A stretch of 64,000 bases of DNA. Origin: Gammaproteobacteria bacterium (GTDB lineage: Bacteria > Pseudomonadota > Gammaproteobacteria > Pseudomonadales > Cellvibrionaceae). The notes beneath the pieces were generated by a model. That model was given only the letters and a program-made list of their open reading frames with translations. It did no database searches and was not told the origin of the DNA. Each line of letters begins with the position of its first letter. Position 1 is the stretch's first letter. This document shows, in pieces, positions 52,776 to 61,975 of the stretch. A program made the translations under genes and the position numbers. The stretch spans positions 1 to 64,000 of the forward strand of contig JAGKWO010000014.1 of NCBI GenBank assembly GCA_021151835.1, given 5' to 3'.

Positions 52776-53149
52776 TGGAAGCACTTATCGCGGTGGTGAT
52801 TGCGGTGCTGGTGAGTTGCGGCGTGTACTTGCTGCTGCGCGCCCGTACCTTTCCGGTGATCCTTGGTTTGACCTTGCTTTCCTATGCCGTGAACCTGTTT
52901 ATTTTCGTGATGGGTCGCTTGCGCTCCGGGGCGCCGGCGGTGATTGGTTCATCCGACACCTACGCCGACCCGATCCCCCAGGCGCTGGTGCTGACCGCCA
53001 TCGTCATCGGTTTTGCGATGACCGCGTTCCTGCTGGTGCTGTCCCTGCGCGCCCGCGCCGAATTGGGCAACGACCATGTGGATGGCAGCGCCGCCATCGG
53101 TGAAAAACCGAGCAAGCCGGTGCGTCCGCTAGAGGAGGACGAGGTTTGA
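52775..53149 (+). CDS. mrpC: Mrp antiporter subunit C
   Basis: MrpC is a small NuoK-like membrane subunit. The 124-residue protein has three spans (LIAVVIAVLVSCGVYLLLRARTF; VILGLTLLSYAVNLFIFVMGRL; PIPQALVLTAIVIGFAMTAFLLVLSL), with the conserved DPIPQALVLTAIVI. GGAGG lies just upstream of the start. It is translationally coupled at both ends. Confidence 0.94.
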   Translation: MEALIAVVIAVLVSCGVYLLLRARTFPVILGLTLLSYAVNLFIFVMGRLRSGAPAVIGSSDTYADPIPQALVLTAIVIGFAMTAFLLVLSLRARAELGNDHVDGSAAIGEKPSKPVRPLEEDEV

Positions 53150-54648
53150 ACCATGGCATCCTGGCTCCTATCGTTCTGCCGTTAATCACGGCGATTTTGC
53201 TGGTTTTGTTATCCGGGCGGCGCAGCCTGATCCGCAGTATCAGCCTGTTGTCCGCTGCGGCGTCGCTGGGGGTTTGCACCTGGTTATTGATGCAAGCCGC
53301 CGATGGCCAGATCCGCCTCTATGCACCGGGCAACTGGCTGCCGCCATTTGGCATCTTGCTAGTGCTGGATCGCCTCAGCGCATTGATGTTACTGGTAACC
53401 GCCGTGCTGGCATTCTTCAGCCTTGCCTACGCCGTGCGCGGCCACGACGCGCCGGGCGACAAGCTCCACGCCATGGTGCACTTCCTGCTGGTGGGGGTGA
53501 ATGGTGCTTTCCTGACCGGTGATTTGTTCAACCTTTTCGTATTTTTTGAAATCCTGCTGATCTCGTCTTATGGCTTGCTGTTGCACGGTCGTGGTGTCGA
53601 ACGCGCGCGCGCCGGATTGCACTATGTCATCGTCAACCTGGTTGGCTCCGCGTTATTCCTGATGGGCGTTTCGGCGCTCTACGGGGTGACCGGCTCGCTC
53701 AATATGGCTGACCTCGGCGATAAGATCGCCAACCTTGATCCCGTCGATGCACCCCTGGCCGCAACTGCCGGCGTGTTGTTGCTAGTCGTGTTTGGATTGA
53801 AAGCCGCCATGGCGCCGCTGTATTTCTGGTTGCCCCGCGCTTACGCGGCAGCGAGCGCACCGGTTGCGGCGATGTTTGCGATTATGACCAAAGTGGGTGT
53901 CTACGCGATTGTGCGGGTTTACACGCAGATCTTCGGTGAAAGTGCCGGAGTCCTGGCGAATTTTGCCTGGTGGTGGCTGTGGCCGATTGCGTTGGTAACC
54001 CTGGCGCTGGGGTTGCTCGGTTCGCTCGCCGCACGCGAATTGCGCGTGCAAATCGCCTATCTGGTGATTGTTTCGGTAGGTACTTTGCTCGCCGGTATTG
54101 CCCTTGATCGCGAGGCCGGGTTGGCGGCGAGCCTCTACTATCTTGTCCATTCCACACTGATTTGCGGCGCCCTGTTCTTACTGGCAGATTTAATCCTGCG
54201 CCAGCGCGGTGAAGTCCTCGATCATATCGGCGAAGGCCCGCGCCTGCGCCAATCCGCCTTATTGGGCGTATTGTTTTTTATCGCCGCCATGGCGGTAGCC
54301 GGGCTGCCACCGTTTAGCGGATTTATCGGCAAACTGCTGTTGCTCAATGCCGCAGGAGTACAAGCCGATGCGGTAATCCTGTGGCTGATCGTGCTGGGCG
54401 GTAGCCTGATCACGCTGATCGCCCTTAGCCGCTCCGGTTCGATGATTTTCTGGCAGACCACCGCGCAGGTAGAATCCGCGCCCGCTGCCGACAAAGGCGC
54501 ATTGCTTGCGGTCATTGGACTACTGGGCTGTGTCGGCGCGGTGACCTTCCTCGCTGGCCCGCTACTTGATTACACCTTTGCGGTCGCGCAGCAACTGCGG
54601 GAACCGGGTGCTTACCTGCAAGCGATGCAGCAATTCCGTGTGCGATAG
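53146..54648 (+). CDS. mrpD: Mrp antiporter subunit D, TTG start
   Basis: MrpD is the second large antiporter-like subunit, related to NuoN/NuoM. The 500-residue protein has the signature AMAPLYFWLPRAYAAASAPVAAMFAIMTKVGVYAIVRV. The start is TTG at 53146, overlapping the mrpC TGA. AGGAGG at 53133-53138 supports it, giving seven bases of spacing. No ATG or GTG near the family N terminus is better placed. Confidence 0.95.
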   Translation: MNHGILAPIVLPLITAILLVLLSGRRSLIRSISLLSAAASLGVCTWLLMQAADGQIRLYAPGNWLPPFGILLVLDRLSALMLLVTAVLAFFSLAYAVRGHDAPGDKLHAMVHFLLVGVNGAFLTGDLFNLFVFFEILLISSYGLLLHGRGVERARAGLHYVIVNLVGSALFLMGVSALYGVTGSLNMADLGDKIANLDPVDAPLAATAGVLLLVVFGLKAAMAPLYFWLPRAYAAASAPVAAMFAIMTKVGVYAIVRVYTQIFGESAGVLANFAWWWLWPIALVTLALGLLGSLAARELRVQIAYLVIVSVGTLLAGIALDREAGLAASLYYLVHSTLICGALFLLADLILRQRGEVLDHIGEGPRLRQSALLGVLFFIAAMAVAGLPPFSGFIGKLLLLNAAGVQADAVILWLIVLGGSLITLIALSRSGSMIFWQTTAQVESAPAADKGALLAVIGLLGCVGAVTFLAGPLLDYTFAVAQQLREPGAYLQAMQQFRVR

Positions 54649-54658
54649 GGGAAAGCCT

Positions 54659-55228
54659 ATGAATCCTGAGTCGAGCCCAAACCAAACCTCTGACCAAAAC
54701 CCGGACCTGCGCCCGGTAACGGACGAAAACCCGCTCAAACCGCGCCGCTGGTTTCCCCACAAGGCGCTCAGCGTTTACATGGTCATCGTCTGGTTGCTGC
54801 TCAATAACAGCATCAGCCCCGGCCATATTGTGCTCGGCGCTTTCCTTGGCTGGTTGATTCCCTGGGTAACCCAGGCGTTTTGGCCGGAGGTCCTGCATAT
54901 TCGCAAACCGCTGCTGGTGCTGAAAATGGCTGCCATCATTTTTTACGACATCATCATCGCTAACCTGGTCCTTGCGGTGCGCATCCTCGGGTCGGTCAAT
55001 AACTTGCAACCGGCATTTGTAAAAGTCCCGCTCGACATCGACCACGATTTCACCATCGCACTGCTCGCCAGCATTATTTCGCTCACGCCCGGCACGGTAT
55101 CCGCCGATGTGAACAAAGAAGGCGGTTATTTATTACTGCATTGCCTGCACGTCGCCGATCCGGAGGCGGAAATCCGCCTGGTCAAAGACCGCTACGAAGC
55201 CCCGCTCAAGGAGATATTCGAATGCTAA
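54659..55228 (+). CDS. mrpE: Mrp antiporter subunit E
   Basis: MrpE is a two-span subunit required for complex assembly. The 189-residue product starts at ATG 54659 behind GGGGA. An Asn/Pro-rich tail precedes the domain (PHKALSVYMVIVWLLLNNSISPGHIVLGAFLGWLIPWVTQAFWPEV), which continues LLASIISLTPGTVSADVNKEG, a conserved motif of the family. It overlaps mrpF by seven bases. Confidence 0.94.
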   Translation: MNPESSPNQTSDQNPDLRPVTDENPLKPRRWFPHKALSVYMVIVWLLLNNSISPGHIVLGAFLGWLIPWVTQAFWPEVLHIRKPLLVLKMAAIIFYDIIIANLVLAVRILGSVNNLQPAFVKVPLDIDHDFTIALLASIISLTPGTVSADVNKEGGYLLLHCLHVADPEAEIRLVKDRYEAPLKEIFEC

Positions 55229-55491
55229 CTACCGCTGTGGGTATCGCCATGTTTATGTTTGCCGTTGCCATTGCACTGAATATGCGCCGGCTGGTGATCG
55301 GCCCGTCGTTGCCGGACCGCATAGTCGCGCTCGACACCATGTACATCAACACCATTGCGCTGCTGGTGTTGTTCGGGATTTACCAGGGCAGCATGTTGTA
55401 TTTCGAAGCGGCGTTGCTGATTGCGATCATGGGTTTTATCGGCACGGTGGCGTTGTCCAAATATTTATTGCGCGGCGATATCATCGAATAG
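55222..55491 (+). CDS. mrpF: Mrp antiporter subunit F
   Basis: MrpF is a small three-span subunit. The 89-residue protein starts at ATG 55222 within the end of mrpE, preceded by AAGGAG. It contains RRLVIGPSLPDRIVALDTMYINTIALLVLFGI, the family signature, and ALLIAIMGFIGTVALSKYLLRGDIIE. Confidence 0.93.
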   Translation: MLTTAVGIAMFMFAVAIALNMRRLVIGPSLPDRIVALDTMYINTIALLVLFGIYQGSMLYFEAALLIAIMGFIGTVALSKYLLRGDIIE

Positions 55492-55501
55492 GAAAACCAA
55501 C

Positions 55502-55825
55502 ATGTGGGTTGAATATCTCGTCAGTTTTTTCGTCCTCGCCGGTGCCGCATTCGCGCTGATCGGCTCAATTGGCCTGGCGCGTTTGCCGGATTTTTACATG
55601 CGCCTGCACGGCCCGGCCAAAGCAACAACCCTCGGCGTTGGCGGCGTCATCGCCGGCTCGGTGATATTCTTTTCCACCCGCAGCGACGGATTAAGTTTGC
55701 ACGAATTGCTAATCGCCTTATTCCTGTTTATCACCGCGCCGGTCAGCGCCCACATCGCCGCCAAAGCTGCACTGCATTTAAAACTGGAGGCAGTGGAGCG
55801 GACGCGCAATAAGCCGTGGGAATAG
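55502..55825 (+). CDS. mrpG: Mrp antiporter subunit G
   Basis: MrpG is the last subunit. The 107-residue protein has three spans and the conserved stretch GSIGLARLPDFYMRLHGPAKATTLGVGGVIAGSVIF and LFLFITAPVSAHIAAKAALH. It begins 10 bases after mrpF and ends the operon. The set A(B)-C-D-E-F-G is complete and is group-2-like because A and B are fused. Confidence 0.94.
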   Translation: MWVEYLVSFFVLAGAAFALIGSIGLARLPDFYMRLHGPAKATTLGVGGVIAGSVIFFSTRSDGLSLHELLIALFLFITAPVSAHIAAKAALHLKLEAVERTRNKPWE

Positions 55826-55866
55826 AGTTTTAAGAAAATAAATGAACCGCATAAGGAATTCAGGAT

Positions 55867-56361
55867 ATGAACAATTTGGTTGGCAAGGCGTTAGGTTTCA
55901 TCATGGCGCACAGTGCCTTGATTGGTAGTAGCTTGGAAAAGGGCCAACTGATGGTTCCTTATATTGTTATCGAAAAAGACGGGCATAGAACGTCCACCGA
56001 ATTTGAGGCAGACACGCAGGGTGAGGCAGTAGAAAAAGCCAGTAATGCGTTTAAAAAATTAATGCTTAATTCGGACCTGATCGCTTTTGCTCAGGAAGGC
56101 CTTGTGACCTTGGAGAGCGGGGAAAAACAGGATGTTTATTTTTTTAAAGTATGGACCCACGGAATGAATGAACCTTTGGAAGCTTATCAAATGTTCAATC
56201 CCATTCCGTTTTCGTTAGTGGGCAATGTTCAAATATTAAATTTTCCAGAGTCAGGCCTTGATCTGGATAAGGCCGAGGAGTTTGCAGAAAATTTGAATGT
56301 TGGAATTGAATCGCATCGGACAGCGGGTGCTTTATGGATGGGCTGGTTCACCAATAACTAG
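55867..56361 (+). CDS. Hypothetical protein, 164 residues
   Basis: The start ATG 55867 has AGGA upstream. The protein is an alpha/beta domain without a signal peptide: VPYIVIEKDGHRTSTEFEAD, EAVEKASNAFKKLMLNSDLIAF, QDVYFFKVWTHGMNEPLEAYQMFNPI and a final GIESHRTAGALWMGWFTNN. I do not recognise the family. It lies between the Mrp operon and a VOC gene and looks real from ribosome binding site and composition. Confidence 0.6.
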   Translation: MNNLVGKALGFIMAHSALIGSSLEKGQLMVPYIVIEKDGHRTSTEFEADTQGEAVEKASNAFKKLMLNSDLIAFAQEGLVTLESGEKQDVYFFKVWTHGMNEPLEAYQMFNPIPFSLVGNVQILNFPESGLDLDKAEEFAENLNVGIESHRTAGALWMGWFTNN

Positions 56362-56392
56362 TCTGAGTCATTTTTTACAACGGGAGGCGTAC

Positions 56393-56749
56393 ATGAACAT
56401 CCACGAAAAACTGAATTACGTCGAATTTGCCGCGCATGATTTGCAAGCGACCAAAACATTTTTCGCGGCTGTGTTTGGTTGGGAATTTGTGGATTACGGC
56501 CCGGAATATACAGCCTTCTCCAATCAGGGACTGGATGGTGGATTTTATAAAGCTGACCTGAGCACGAAATCAGAAAGTGGCGGCGCTCTATTAGTCTTTT
56601 ACAGCGAAAACATTCAAGCCACCTTGAAGAAAGTCACCGCTAACAAAGGCACAATCATTCGCCCGATTTTTGGATTCCCCGGCGGTTTTCGCTTTCATTT
56701 TACCGAGCCAAGCGGCAATGAATTTGCAGTCTGGTCGGAAGCAAATTGA
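56393..56749 (+). CDS. VOC-family protein (glyoxalase/bleomycin resistance fold)
   Basis: The 118-residue protein starts at ATG 56393 behind GGGAGG. It follows the VOC half-module pattern: LNYVEFAAHDLQATKTFFAAVFGWEFVDYGPEYTAFSNQGLDGGFYKAD, then NIQATLKKVTANKGTIIRPIFGFPGGFRFHFTEPSGNEFAVWSE. VOC proteins bind divalent metals and act on small toxic or aromatic compounds; the substrate is unknown. Confidence 0.85.
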   Translation: MNIHEKLNYVEFAAHDLQATKTFFAAVFGWEFVDYGPEYTAFSNQGLDGGFYKADLSTKSESGGALLVFYSENIQATLKKVTANKGTIIRPIFGFPGGFRFHFTEPSGNEFAVWSEAN

Positions 56750-56816
56750 TTACGGTTACATAATTAAAATGAAAATAGTGTAACCGTTTTTATTCTGATA
56801 ATTAGACTGTCCATCA

Positions 56817-57077
56817 TCAAAAATTGCTATTTTGACGATTTCCTAACTTGACGATTTCCCAGCAGGCGCGCACTATGGCCGCCTCGGGAATTTCCACCCA
56901 TTCCCATCGGATTCCGGCGCCAACAACAATAAGGCCGTCATCCGGGATGAGTTGCAGTTGTCCATCCGTGTAAGTCCAACAAGTGCTGCGCTGTAGCCCA
57001 GCAGCCATCGCGCCTTGCGGCGTATCGGTGTTTTCGGTCTTTATCCCTGCTGCTTGCCAGCGGGAATTGTGTTGTAC
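56817..57077 (-). pseudogene. Open coding fragment, 86 codons
   Basis: A minus-strand frame open from 57077 to a TGA at 56817 encodes protein-like sequence (TPQGAMAAGLQRSTCWTYTD, then DGLIVVGAGIRWEWVEIPEA). An internal ATG at 57006-57008 would give 63 residues, but it lacks a ribosome binding site and the frame extends upstream of it. It may be a remnant of a lost gene; no family is recognised. Confidence 0.3.
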
Positions 57078-57140
57078 CTAACAACATTTGCCCAATGACT
57101 ATCCGAATAACAACGATATCGCTACCACAAGGTAATCAAC

Positions 57141-59267
57141 ATGAACACCAAATCCTTTTCCACAAGGGCCAGCCGCGCTGCGCTTAGTTTCGCGTTAACG
57201 TCAGCACTCGGTTTTTTTGCCGGTGCAGTTCAAGCCCAAACCCTGGGTTCCAATCTGGCTGTAACCGGGCCTGGCGCTGGTGCCGATGGCTCCGGTTTTG
57301 ATAACACCAAACTCGTGCGCGATGGCAACACCGCAACGGTGTCGGTTGCAAGTGGCACCAGCAACCAACGGGTGTCAGTGAAGTGGGGCAGTGCGATCAG
57401 TTTTAACACCATCATCCTGCGCGAAAGTGGCAGCAAAATTACCCAATGGCAATTAGTGGATAATGACAGTGGTACCGTTTATGCGAGCGGCACCGGCATA
57501 GGTGCGGAAAAAGTGATTAATGTGGGCCCGCGCTCGTCCAAAAAAATCAATTTAATTGTGAATGCCACCAGCGCGCCCGGCATTGCCGAGTTTGAAGTTT
57601 ATAACGCAAGCGGTACAGTAACCTCGTCGAGTAAATCGTCGTCCAGTGTTGTAGTAAGCAGCTCTTCCGTTTCCAGCAGCAAATCATCCGTGATTGTAAG
57701 CAGTTCATCCAGCAGTAAAGCGCCAGTAGTTTCAAGTTCGGTGGCTAGCAGCAGTAAATCTTCTGTAGCGAGCAGCGCAATTGTTGTTAGCAGTTCGAGT
57801 GTGGTATCGAGCAAATCCAGCAGCAGCGTTTCTTCAATTGCCGATAATGGCAGCATCAGTGCCGATTGTATTCGCCTGGCAACAAACCCATCGGTTAACT
57901 GGCGCGATACCTCGTTAAAAACCGATCAGGAAATTGTGAGCTGTTTGTCCAAAACATTAGGCAAGCCGGTTGGTTATGGTGAAAAAGCGCTCGGTGGTTT
58001 TGATCCGAACGGCAACAGCAAACTTACCGTCATCACCAAAAATTCCGCTGTATCTGTTGAGCAACAAATCCTGGCGGCAATTACCGGTGAAGAACATAAC
58101 TGGATCGTATTTGACAAAATCCAGTTTGCGCAGCCGCACGAAATCGGCATGTATCGTTTGGGTTGCAGCAACCCGACAGTGCAATCGATTCTCGGTTCAA
58201 CCGAAGCCGAATGTGTGAATTACACGCAATGGTGCGCAAAAAACGGTGTGAGCAGTGCCAATTGTGTAACGCAATTTTTTAACACGGCGATGAACAAATC
58301 CAACAACCCGATTCGCAATCCGGTTATAGGCTCCAATAAAACCATCGACGGTCGCGGCAGTGAAGCCTATTTCCTGTTCAGCGGTTTCGCGATTGGCAAA
58401 GACCAAACCGGTACACCAACCCAAACCGCAAACAGCGTGATCCTTACGCATTTGAATTTCAAAGGCGCGGGCCATACCGAAGACCATTATTGTGATCCGG
58501 ATATGATTCGTTCCACCGGTGCATCGCACGATATCTGGATTCATAAAAATAATTTTGATACCACCGGCGATTCTGCTTTTGATGTAAAAGTCGGTGCTTA
58601 CAATGTGACTATGTCGTTCAACCGTTTGATCAACGTGAAACGCGCCGTGTTGCACGGCTCCAGCGATAGCCACACCATCGATAAACAAATCACCACGACT
58701 ATGCATAACAATGCGTTTATCACCACGGACGACAGTTATCAATTGTTAGGCAATACCTTGCGTCGTGTGCCGTTGTTGCGCCACGGCAAAACCCATATGT
58801 TCAACAACGTGTTTATGAATTATCGCAACCAGATTTTAAGTTTGCGTGTAGGTGCAAGTGCGTTGATGGAAGACAGTGTATTTGTGGTGAATGCAGCGCA
58901 TCAGGAAAAAAGTACCGTTGAAGCATCACTCGCAGAAATCAGCAGCAATTTGTTCAAGGATATTAGCGGTGGTTCGTTCCGCAATGATCGCAACTTCCTC
59001 TGGTTTGGCGATAGTGCATGTAATTTGACGACCACTACTAAAACAACACTGACTGCAACCAATGGTACTGTTGCCAATCTCGCCAGCAATTACACGGCTG
59101 CTTCGCAAGCCACTATTAACAACTGGCGTTTTGCGGCGGGGCAGGATCTGGTGGATTATGTGAATGCAACAGCAGGCAAGTACGGCCAAATCCCCTATAA
59201 CTCACCGCTTGCTGCCGATAAGTATTACGTTCTTGGCTTAGGCAAAACGTCTTGTCAGAATCGTTAA
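57141..59267 (+). CDS. Secreted pectate lyase (PL1) with N-terminal discoidin-like domain
   Basis: The 708-residue enzyme has a signal peptide (cleavage after AVQA, about residue 32), a beta-sandwich of the F5/8 type (about 33-155; NTKLVRDGNTATVSVAS, VSVKWGSAISFNTIILRE), a poly-Ser linker (about 160-235), and a PL1 catalytic domain. That domain includes SNKTIDGRGSEAYFLFSG, TANSVILTHLNFKG, HDIWIHKNNFDTTGDSAFDVKVGAYNVTMSFNRLINVKRAVLHG, and CRL-type cysteines. It cleaves polygalacturonate by beta-elimination. Together with the PL1-CE8 enzyme it forms a pectin-degrading set. It is monocistronic. Confidence 0.88.
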   Translation: MNTKSFSTRASRAALSFALTSALGFFAGAVQAQTLGSNLAVTGPGAGADGSGFDNTKLVRDGNTATVSVASGTSNQRVSVKWGSAISFNTIILRESGSKITQWQLVDNDSGTVYASGTGIGAEKVINVGPRSSKKINLIVNATSAPGIAEFEVYNASGTVTSSSKSSSSVVVSSSSVSSSKSSVIVSSSSSSKAPVVSSSVASSSKSSVASSAIVVSSSSVVSSKSSSSVSSIADNGSISADCIRLATNPSVNWRDTSLKTDQEIVSCLSKTLGKPVGYGEKALGGFDPNGNSKLTVITKNSAVSVEQQILAAITGEEHNWIVFDKIQFAQPHEIGMYRLGCSNPTVQSILGSTEAECVNYTQWCAKNGVSSANCVTQFFNTAMNKSNNPIRNPVIGSNKTIDGRGSEAYFLFSGFAIGKDQTGTPTQTANSVILTHLNFKGAGHTEDHYCDPDMIRSTGASHDIWIHKNNFDTTGDSAFDVKVGAYNVTMSFNRLINVKRAVLHGSSDSHTIDKQITTTMHNNAFITTDDSYQLLGNTLRRVPLLRHGKTHMFNNVFMNYRNQILSLRVGASALMEDSVFVVNAAHQEKSTVEASLAEISSNLFKDISGGSFRNDRNFLWFGDSACNLTTTTKTTLTATNGTVANLASNYTAASQATINNWRFAAGQDLVDYVNATAGKYGQIPYNSPLAADKYYVLGLGKTSCQNR

Positions 59268-59308
59268 GCAGTTGATAACGCGCGGTTAACAGAAACGCAG
59301 TAAGAAAC

Positions 59309-59338
59309 AGCCCCGGTGCTATGCGCCGGGGCTTTTTT
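59309..59338 (+). terminator. Terminator after the second pectate lyase
   Basis: AGCCCCGG pairs with CCGGGGCT around a 9-base loop, followed by six T residues, about 40 bases after the stop. Confidence 0.92.
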
Positions 59339-59414
59339 ATGTAAAAAACGTGGAGGGTTTATAACGGATTACCTACAATCCACGGTTAAATACCAGTGCA
59401 ATAGCAGGATGTTG

Positions 59415-60005
59415 ATGGACACAGTAGCCGACGCATTTAATGCATTAAAAAAATCCATGGATACCTATTTCCCTGTGGGAGAAGAAACCTGGGCTGCATT
59501 CACGGCCATCTGTCACTATCGCGAACTAAAAAAACATCAGGTGTTGTATGCGCCAGGTGAAATTCCGTCGTCATTTGCGTTTGTGTATTCGGGTTTGTTT
59601 AGAACCTTCATCACCGATGAAAATGGCAACGAATATAATAAAAATTTTTTCTACGAAGGCACATTTCCCGGTTCGATGACGGCGTTATTGCGCCATGAAC
59701 CATCGCAATTTGCGATTGTGGCGTTAGAGCCAGCGCAGATTATTGAAATTGATTTTGCCGCGTATCGCTCGTTGCTTCATGCACGTGAAGATTTAAAACT
59801 CTTCCAGATTTATTACCTGGAACGCAACTGGTTGCTTGCCAAGGATGCACGCGAAGTGGCGATCGTCCAGGAAGATGCCACCCAACGTTATTTACAATTT
59901 ATTGAGGATTACCCGTTCCTGGTGGAACGCTTGCCGCAGCATCATATCGCGTCGCATTTGGGTATTACGCCGACCCAGCTGAGCCGTATCCGCAAAAAAC
60001 TCTGA
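59415..60005 (+). CDS. Crp/Fnr-family transcriptional regulator
   Basis: The 196-residue protein (start ATG 59415, MDTVADAFNALKKS, with AGGA nine bases upstream) has an N-terminal cyclic-nucleotide-binding fold (LKKHQVLYAPGEIPSSFAFVYSGLFRTFITDENGNEYNKNFFYEGTFPGSMTALL) and a C-terminal helix-turn-helix (QHHIASHLGITPTQLSRIRKKL). There is no Fnr-type cysteine cluster, and the cAMP-contact arginine is not evident, so the effector is uncertain. It may regulate the nitroreductase-YdcZ-GNAT genes downstream, 140 bases away. Confidence 0.85.
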   Translation: MDTVADAFNALKKSMDTYFPVGEETWAAFTAICHYRELKKHQVLYAPGEIPSSFAFVYSGLFRTFITDENGNEYNKNFFYEGTFPGSMTALLRHEPSQFAIVALEPAQIIEIDFAAYRSLLHAREDLKLFQIYYLERNWLLAKDAREVAIVQEDATQRYLQFIEDYPFLVERLPQHHIASHLGITPTQLSRIRKKL

Positions 60006-60148
60006 GTTATCACTTCCATAATCTCCCCCGTGTAATCCCTTCATTTTTCACATCGCTCAATTTTTCAAATCTATCAACCTATGTAAATGAATTCGTGTTA
60101 ACGGCTCTTTATGCTGGCGTTATTGGTCAAGCAGAGAGGGTGAATACT

Positions 60149-60775
60149 ATGAATATTATTGATGCACTGAACTGGCGTTACGCCGTGCGCGAGTTTTCTT
60201 CCGATGTCATTGCGCCTGCACAGGTACAGCAATTACTGGAGGCAACGCGGCTGAGCGCCTCGTCGTATGGTTTGCAGCCGTATCATGTATTGGTTATCCA
60301 ATCGCCACAGCTCAAACAACAACTCGTTGGGTTTTCGCTTGGGCAGGAAAAAGTCGCGCAGTGTTCGCATCTGATGGTATTTGCCGCGCATACGAATATT
60401 GGCGATGCCACCGTCAATCGCTACATCAAACAATTTTCACAAACGCGCGGTGTAAGCGCTGCGCAATTAGCCAATATGGATGAGCATTACAAGGCTGCGC
60501 TGGCAGTAATGGATGCAGCGCAAAGGCAGCAATGGGCGCACCAGCAAGTGTATATCGCGTTGGGAAATTTCCTGACCTGTGCCGCATTGATGAAAATTGA
60601 TACTTGCCCGATGACCGGTATTGAATTTGACGGTTATGACCGTGTATTGGGTTTACGCGAAAAAAACCTCACAACGACAGCCGTGTGCCCGATTGGAATT
60701 CGCCATCCACACGATGCGAGTGCGCGCGAAAAGAAAGTGCGCTTTGCTGAACATGACATGGTGACGTTGCTATGA
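60149..60775 (+). CDS. NAD(P)H-dependent nitroreductase-family oxidoreductase
   Basis: The 208-residue flavoprotein starts at ATG 60149 (MNIIDALNWRYAVREFSSD) behind AGGG. It has the nitroreductase N-terminal RYAVREF and LEATRLSASSYGLQPYHVLVIQS, and the later CALMKIDTCPMTGIEFDGYDRVLGL, like NfsB-type enzymes. It reduces nitro compounds or quinones with FMN. The stop overlaps the next gene by four bases. Confidence 0.92.
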   Translation: MNIIDALNWRYAVREFSSDVIAPAQVQQLLEATRLSASSYGLQPYHVLVIQSPQLKQQLVGFSLGQEKVAQCSHLMVFAAHTNIGDATVNRYIKQFSQTRGVSAAQLANMDEHYKAALAVMDAAQRQQWAHQQVYIALGNFLTCAALMKIDTCPMTGIEFDGYDRVLGLREKNLTTTAVCPIGIRHPHDASAREKKVRFAEHDMVTLL

Positions 60776-61212
60776 ATTATTTTTCATGGCTGGCATTACT
60801 TGCGGGCGCCGCCATTGGCATTCAGGCGGGAATGAATGCACAGTTGGGTGTGTTATTAAAAAGCCCACTGCTATCGGCAGCGATCACATTCATGGTGGCC
60901 TGTTGCTGCGTTTTGATCGTGGTGGCAATCACCGCGCGCCAATTACCTTCGTTGGCCAGCGTACAATTGATACCGCTGCATTTATGGTTTTCCGGTGCGA
61001 TCAGCGCGTTTGGTGTTGCCTCATTTTATTTTTTAATTCCACGTATGGGCGTCGGCCCCATGATGTCTTTTGCACTGACCGGGCAATTATTGGTTGCGAT
61101 GCTGGTGAGTCATTTCGGTTGGTTTGATTTACCGATCAAACCCATCAGTTTTTCCAAATGCATGGGTGTGCTGGCGATGGTTGCCGGCATCGTTTTAATT
61201 AATCGTGCGTAA
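60772..61212 (+). CDS. DMT-superfamily transporter, YdcZ/DUF606 type
   Basis: The 146-residue membrane protein has five spans and the family N terminus AGAAIGIQAGMNAQLGVLLKSPLLSAAITFMVA, with FYFLIPRMGVGPMMSFALTGQLLVAMLVSHFGWF and a last span AMVAGIVLI. It is one half of the larger EamA fold. The substrate is unknown; it is translationally coupled to the nitroreductase gene. Confidence 0.9.
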   Translation: MNYFSWLALLAGAAIGIQAGMNAQLGVLLKSPLLSAAITFMVACCCVLIVVAITARQLPSLASVQLIPLHLWFSGAISAFGVASFYFLIPRMGVGPMMSFALTGQLLVAMLVSHFGWFDLPIKPISFSKCMGVLAMVAGIVLINRA

Positions 61213-61239
61213 TTTTTATTGTATTAACGGGTGACAAAT

Positions 61240-61974
61240 ATGAGCGATCTGGATCAATTGAATATCAATAACCTCACATCACTCTGGCGAAAAATGGGGT
61301 TAAAAAAGAATTCCGAATTTTTGGTGGATGGATTAACAATTTCCCGCACGTGGCCCAACCGTTACTGGTTTGATTGGCATGCGGATATAAAGCAAATTAA
61401 TGCCCTTGCACCGGTACTGGATCAGTTGCCATTAACTGCTGTTGTCCCGGTATGGGAGGGGGCGGGCGTAGCTGCACAACAACTGGAAATTTTTTTAAAG
61501 GATGAATGCTTCCGGATCTTATTTACACAACTTGCGATGTACCTGGATTTGCAATTAACAGCCGTACCTGAATTACCGGCGCCGGATATTATCACCGTTC
61601 AGTCCGCAACGGATGTTGAAACCTGGACCGCAACGGCCAGCGCCGCGTTCGGGTATTGGATTGATATCGCTGCAATCCAGGCGATTGTCGATTTGCCGGA
61701 TGTTAAATTGTTATTGCTCAAACAAGATGGGCAAGCAGCGGCTACCGCGTTGGTTTATCAAACAGGCGATATTATTGGCGTGCATTTAGTTGGAGTGCCG
61801 GAACAATTTCGCGGACAAGGTTTAGCGCGGATATTAATGCAATATGTTATTGGATTGAGTATTACCATGGGCGGAAAATTTTTAACCCTGCAAGCGTCGG
61901 CCGCTGGCGAGCCACTTTACCGGCAGCTTGGATTTATCCCGCAGTTTGTAATTAAAAATTACAAACGAAGTTGA
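61240..61974 (+). CDS. GNAT-family N-acetyltransferase
   Basis: The 244-residue protein starts at ATG 61240 (MSDLDQLNINN), preceded by GGGTG. The C-terminal acetyltransferase domain has VGVPEQFRGQGLARILMQYVIG, the acetyl-CoA loop motif, and the family end GEPLYRQLGFIPQF. The N-terminal half (about 120 residues) is a degenerate GNAT-like region. The substrate is not known. Confidence 0.88.
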   Translation: MSDLDQLNINNLTSLWRKMGLKKNSEFLVDGLTISRTWPNRYWFDWHADIKQINALAPVLDQLPLTAVVPVWEGAGVAAQQLEIFLKDECFRILFTQLAMYLDLQLTAVPELPAPDIITVQSATDVETWTATASAAFGYWIDIAAIQAIVDLPDVKLLLLKQDGQAAATALVYQTGDIIGVHLVGVPEQFRGQGLARILMQYVIGLSITMGGKFLTLQASAAGEPLYRQLGFIPQFVIKNYKRS

Positions 61975-61975
61975 A

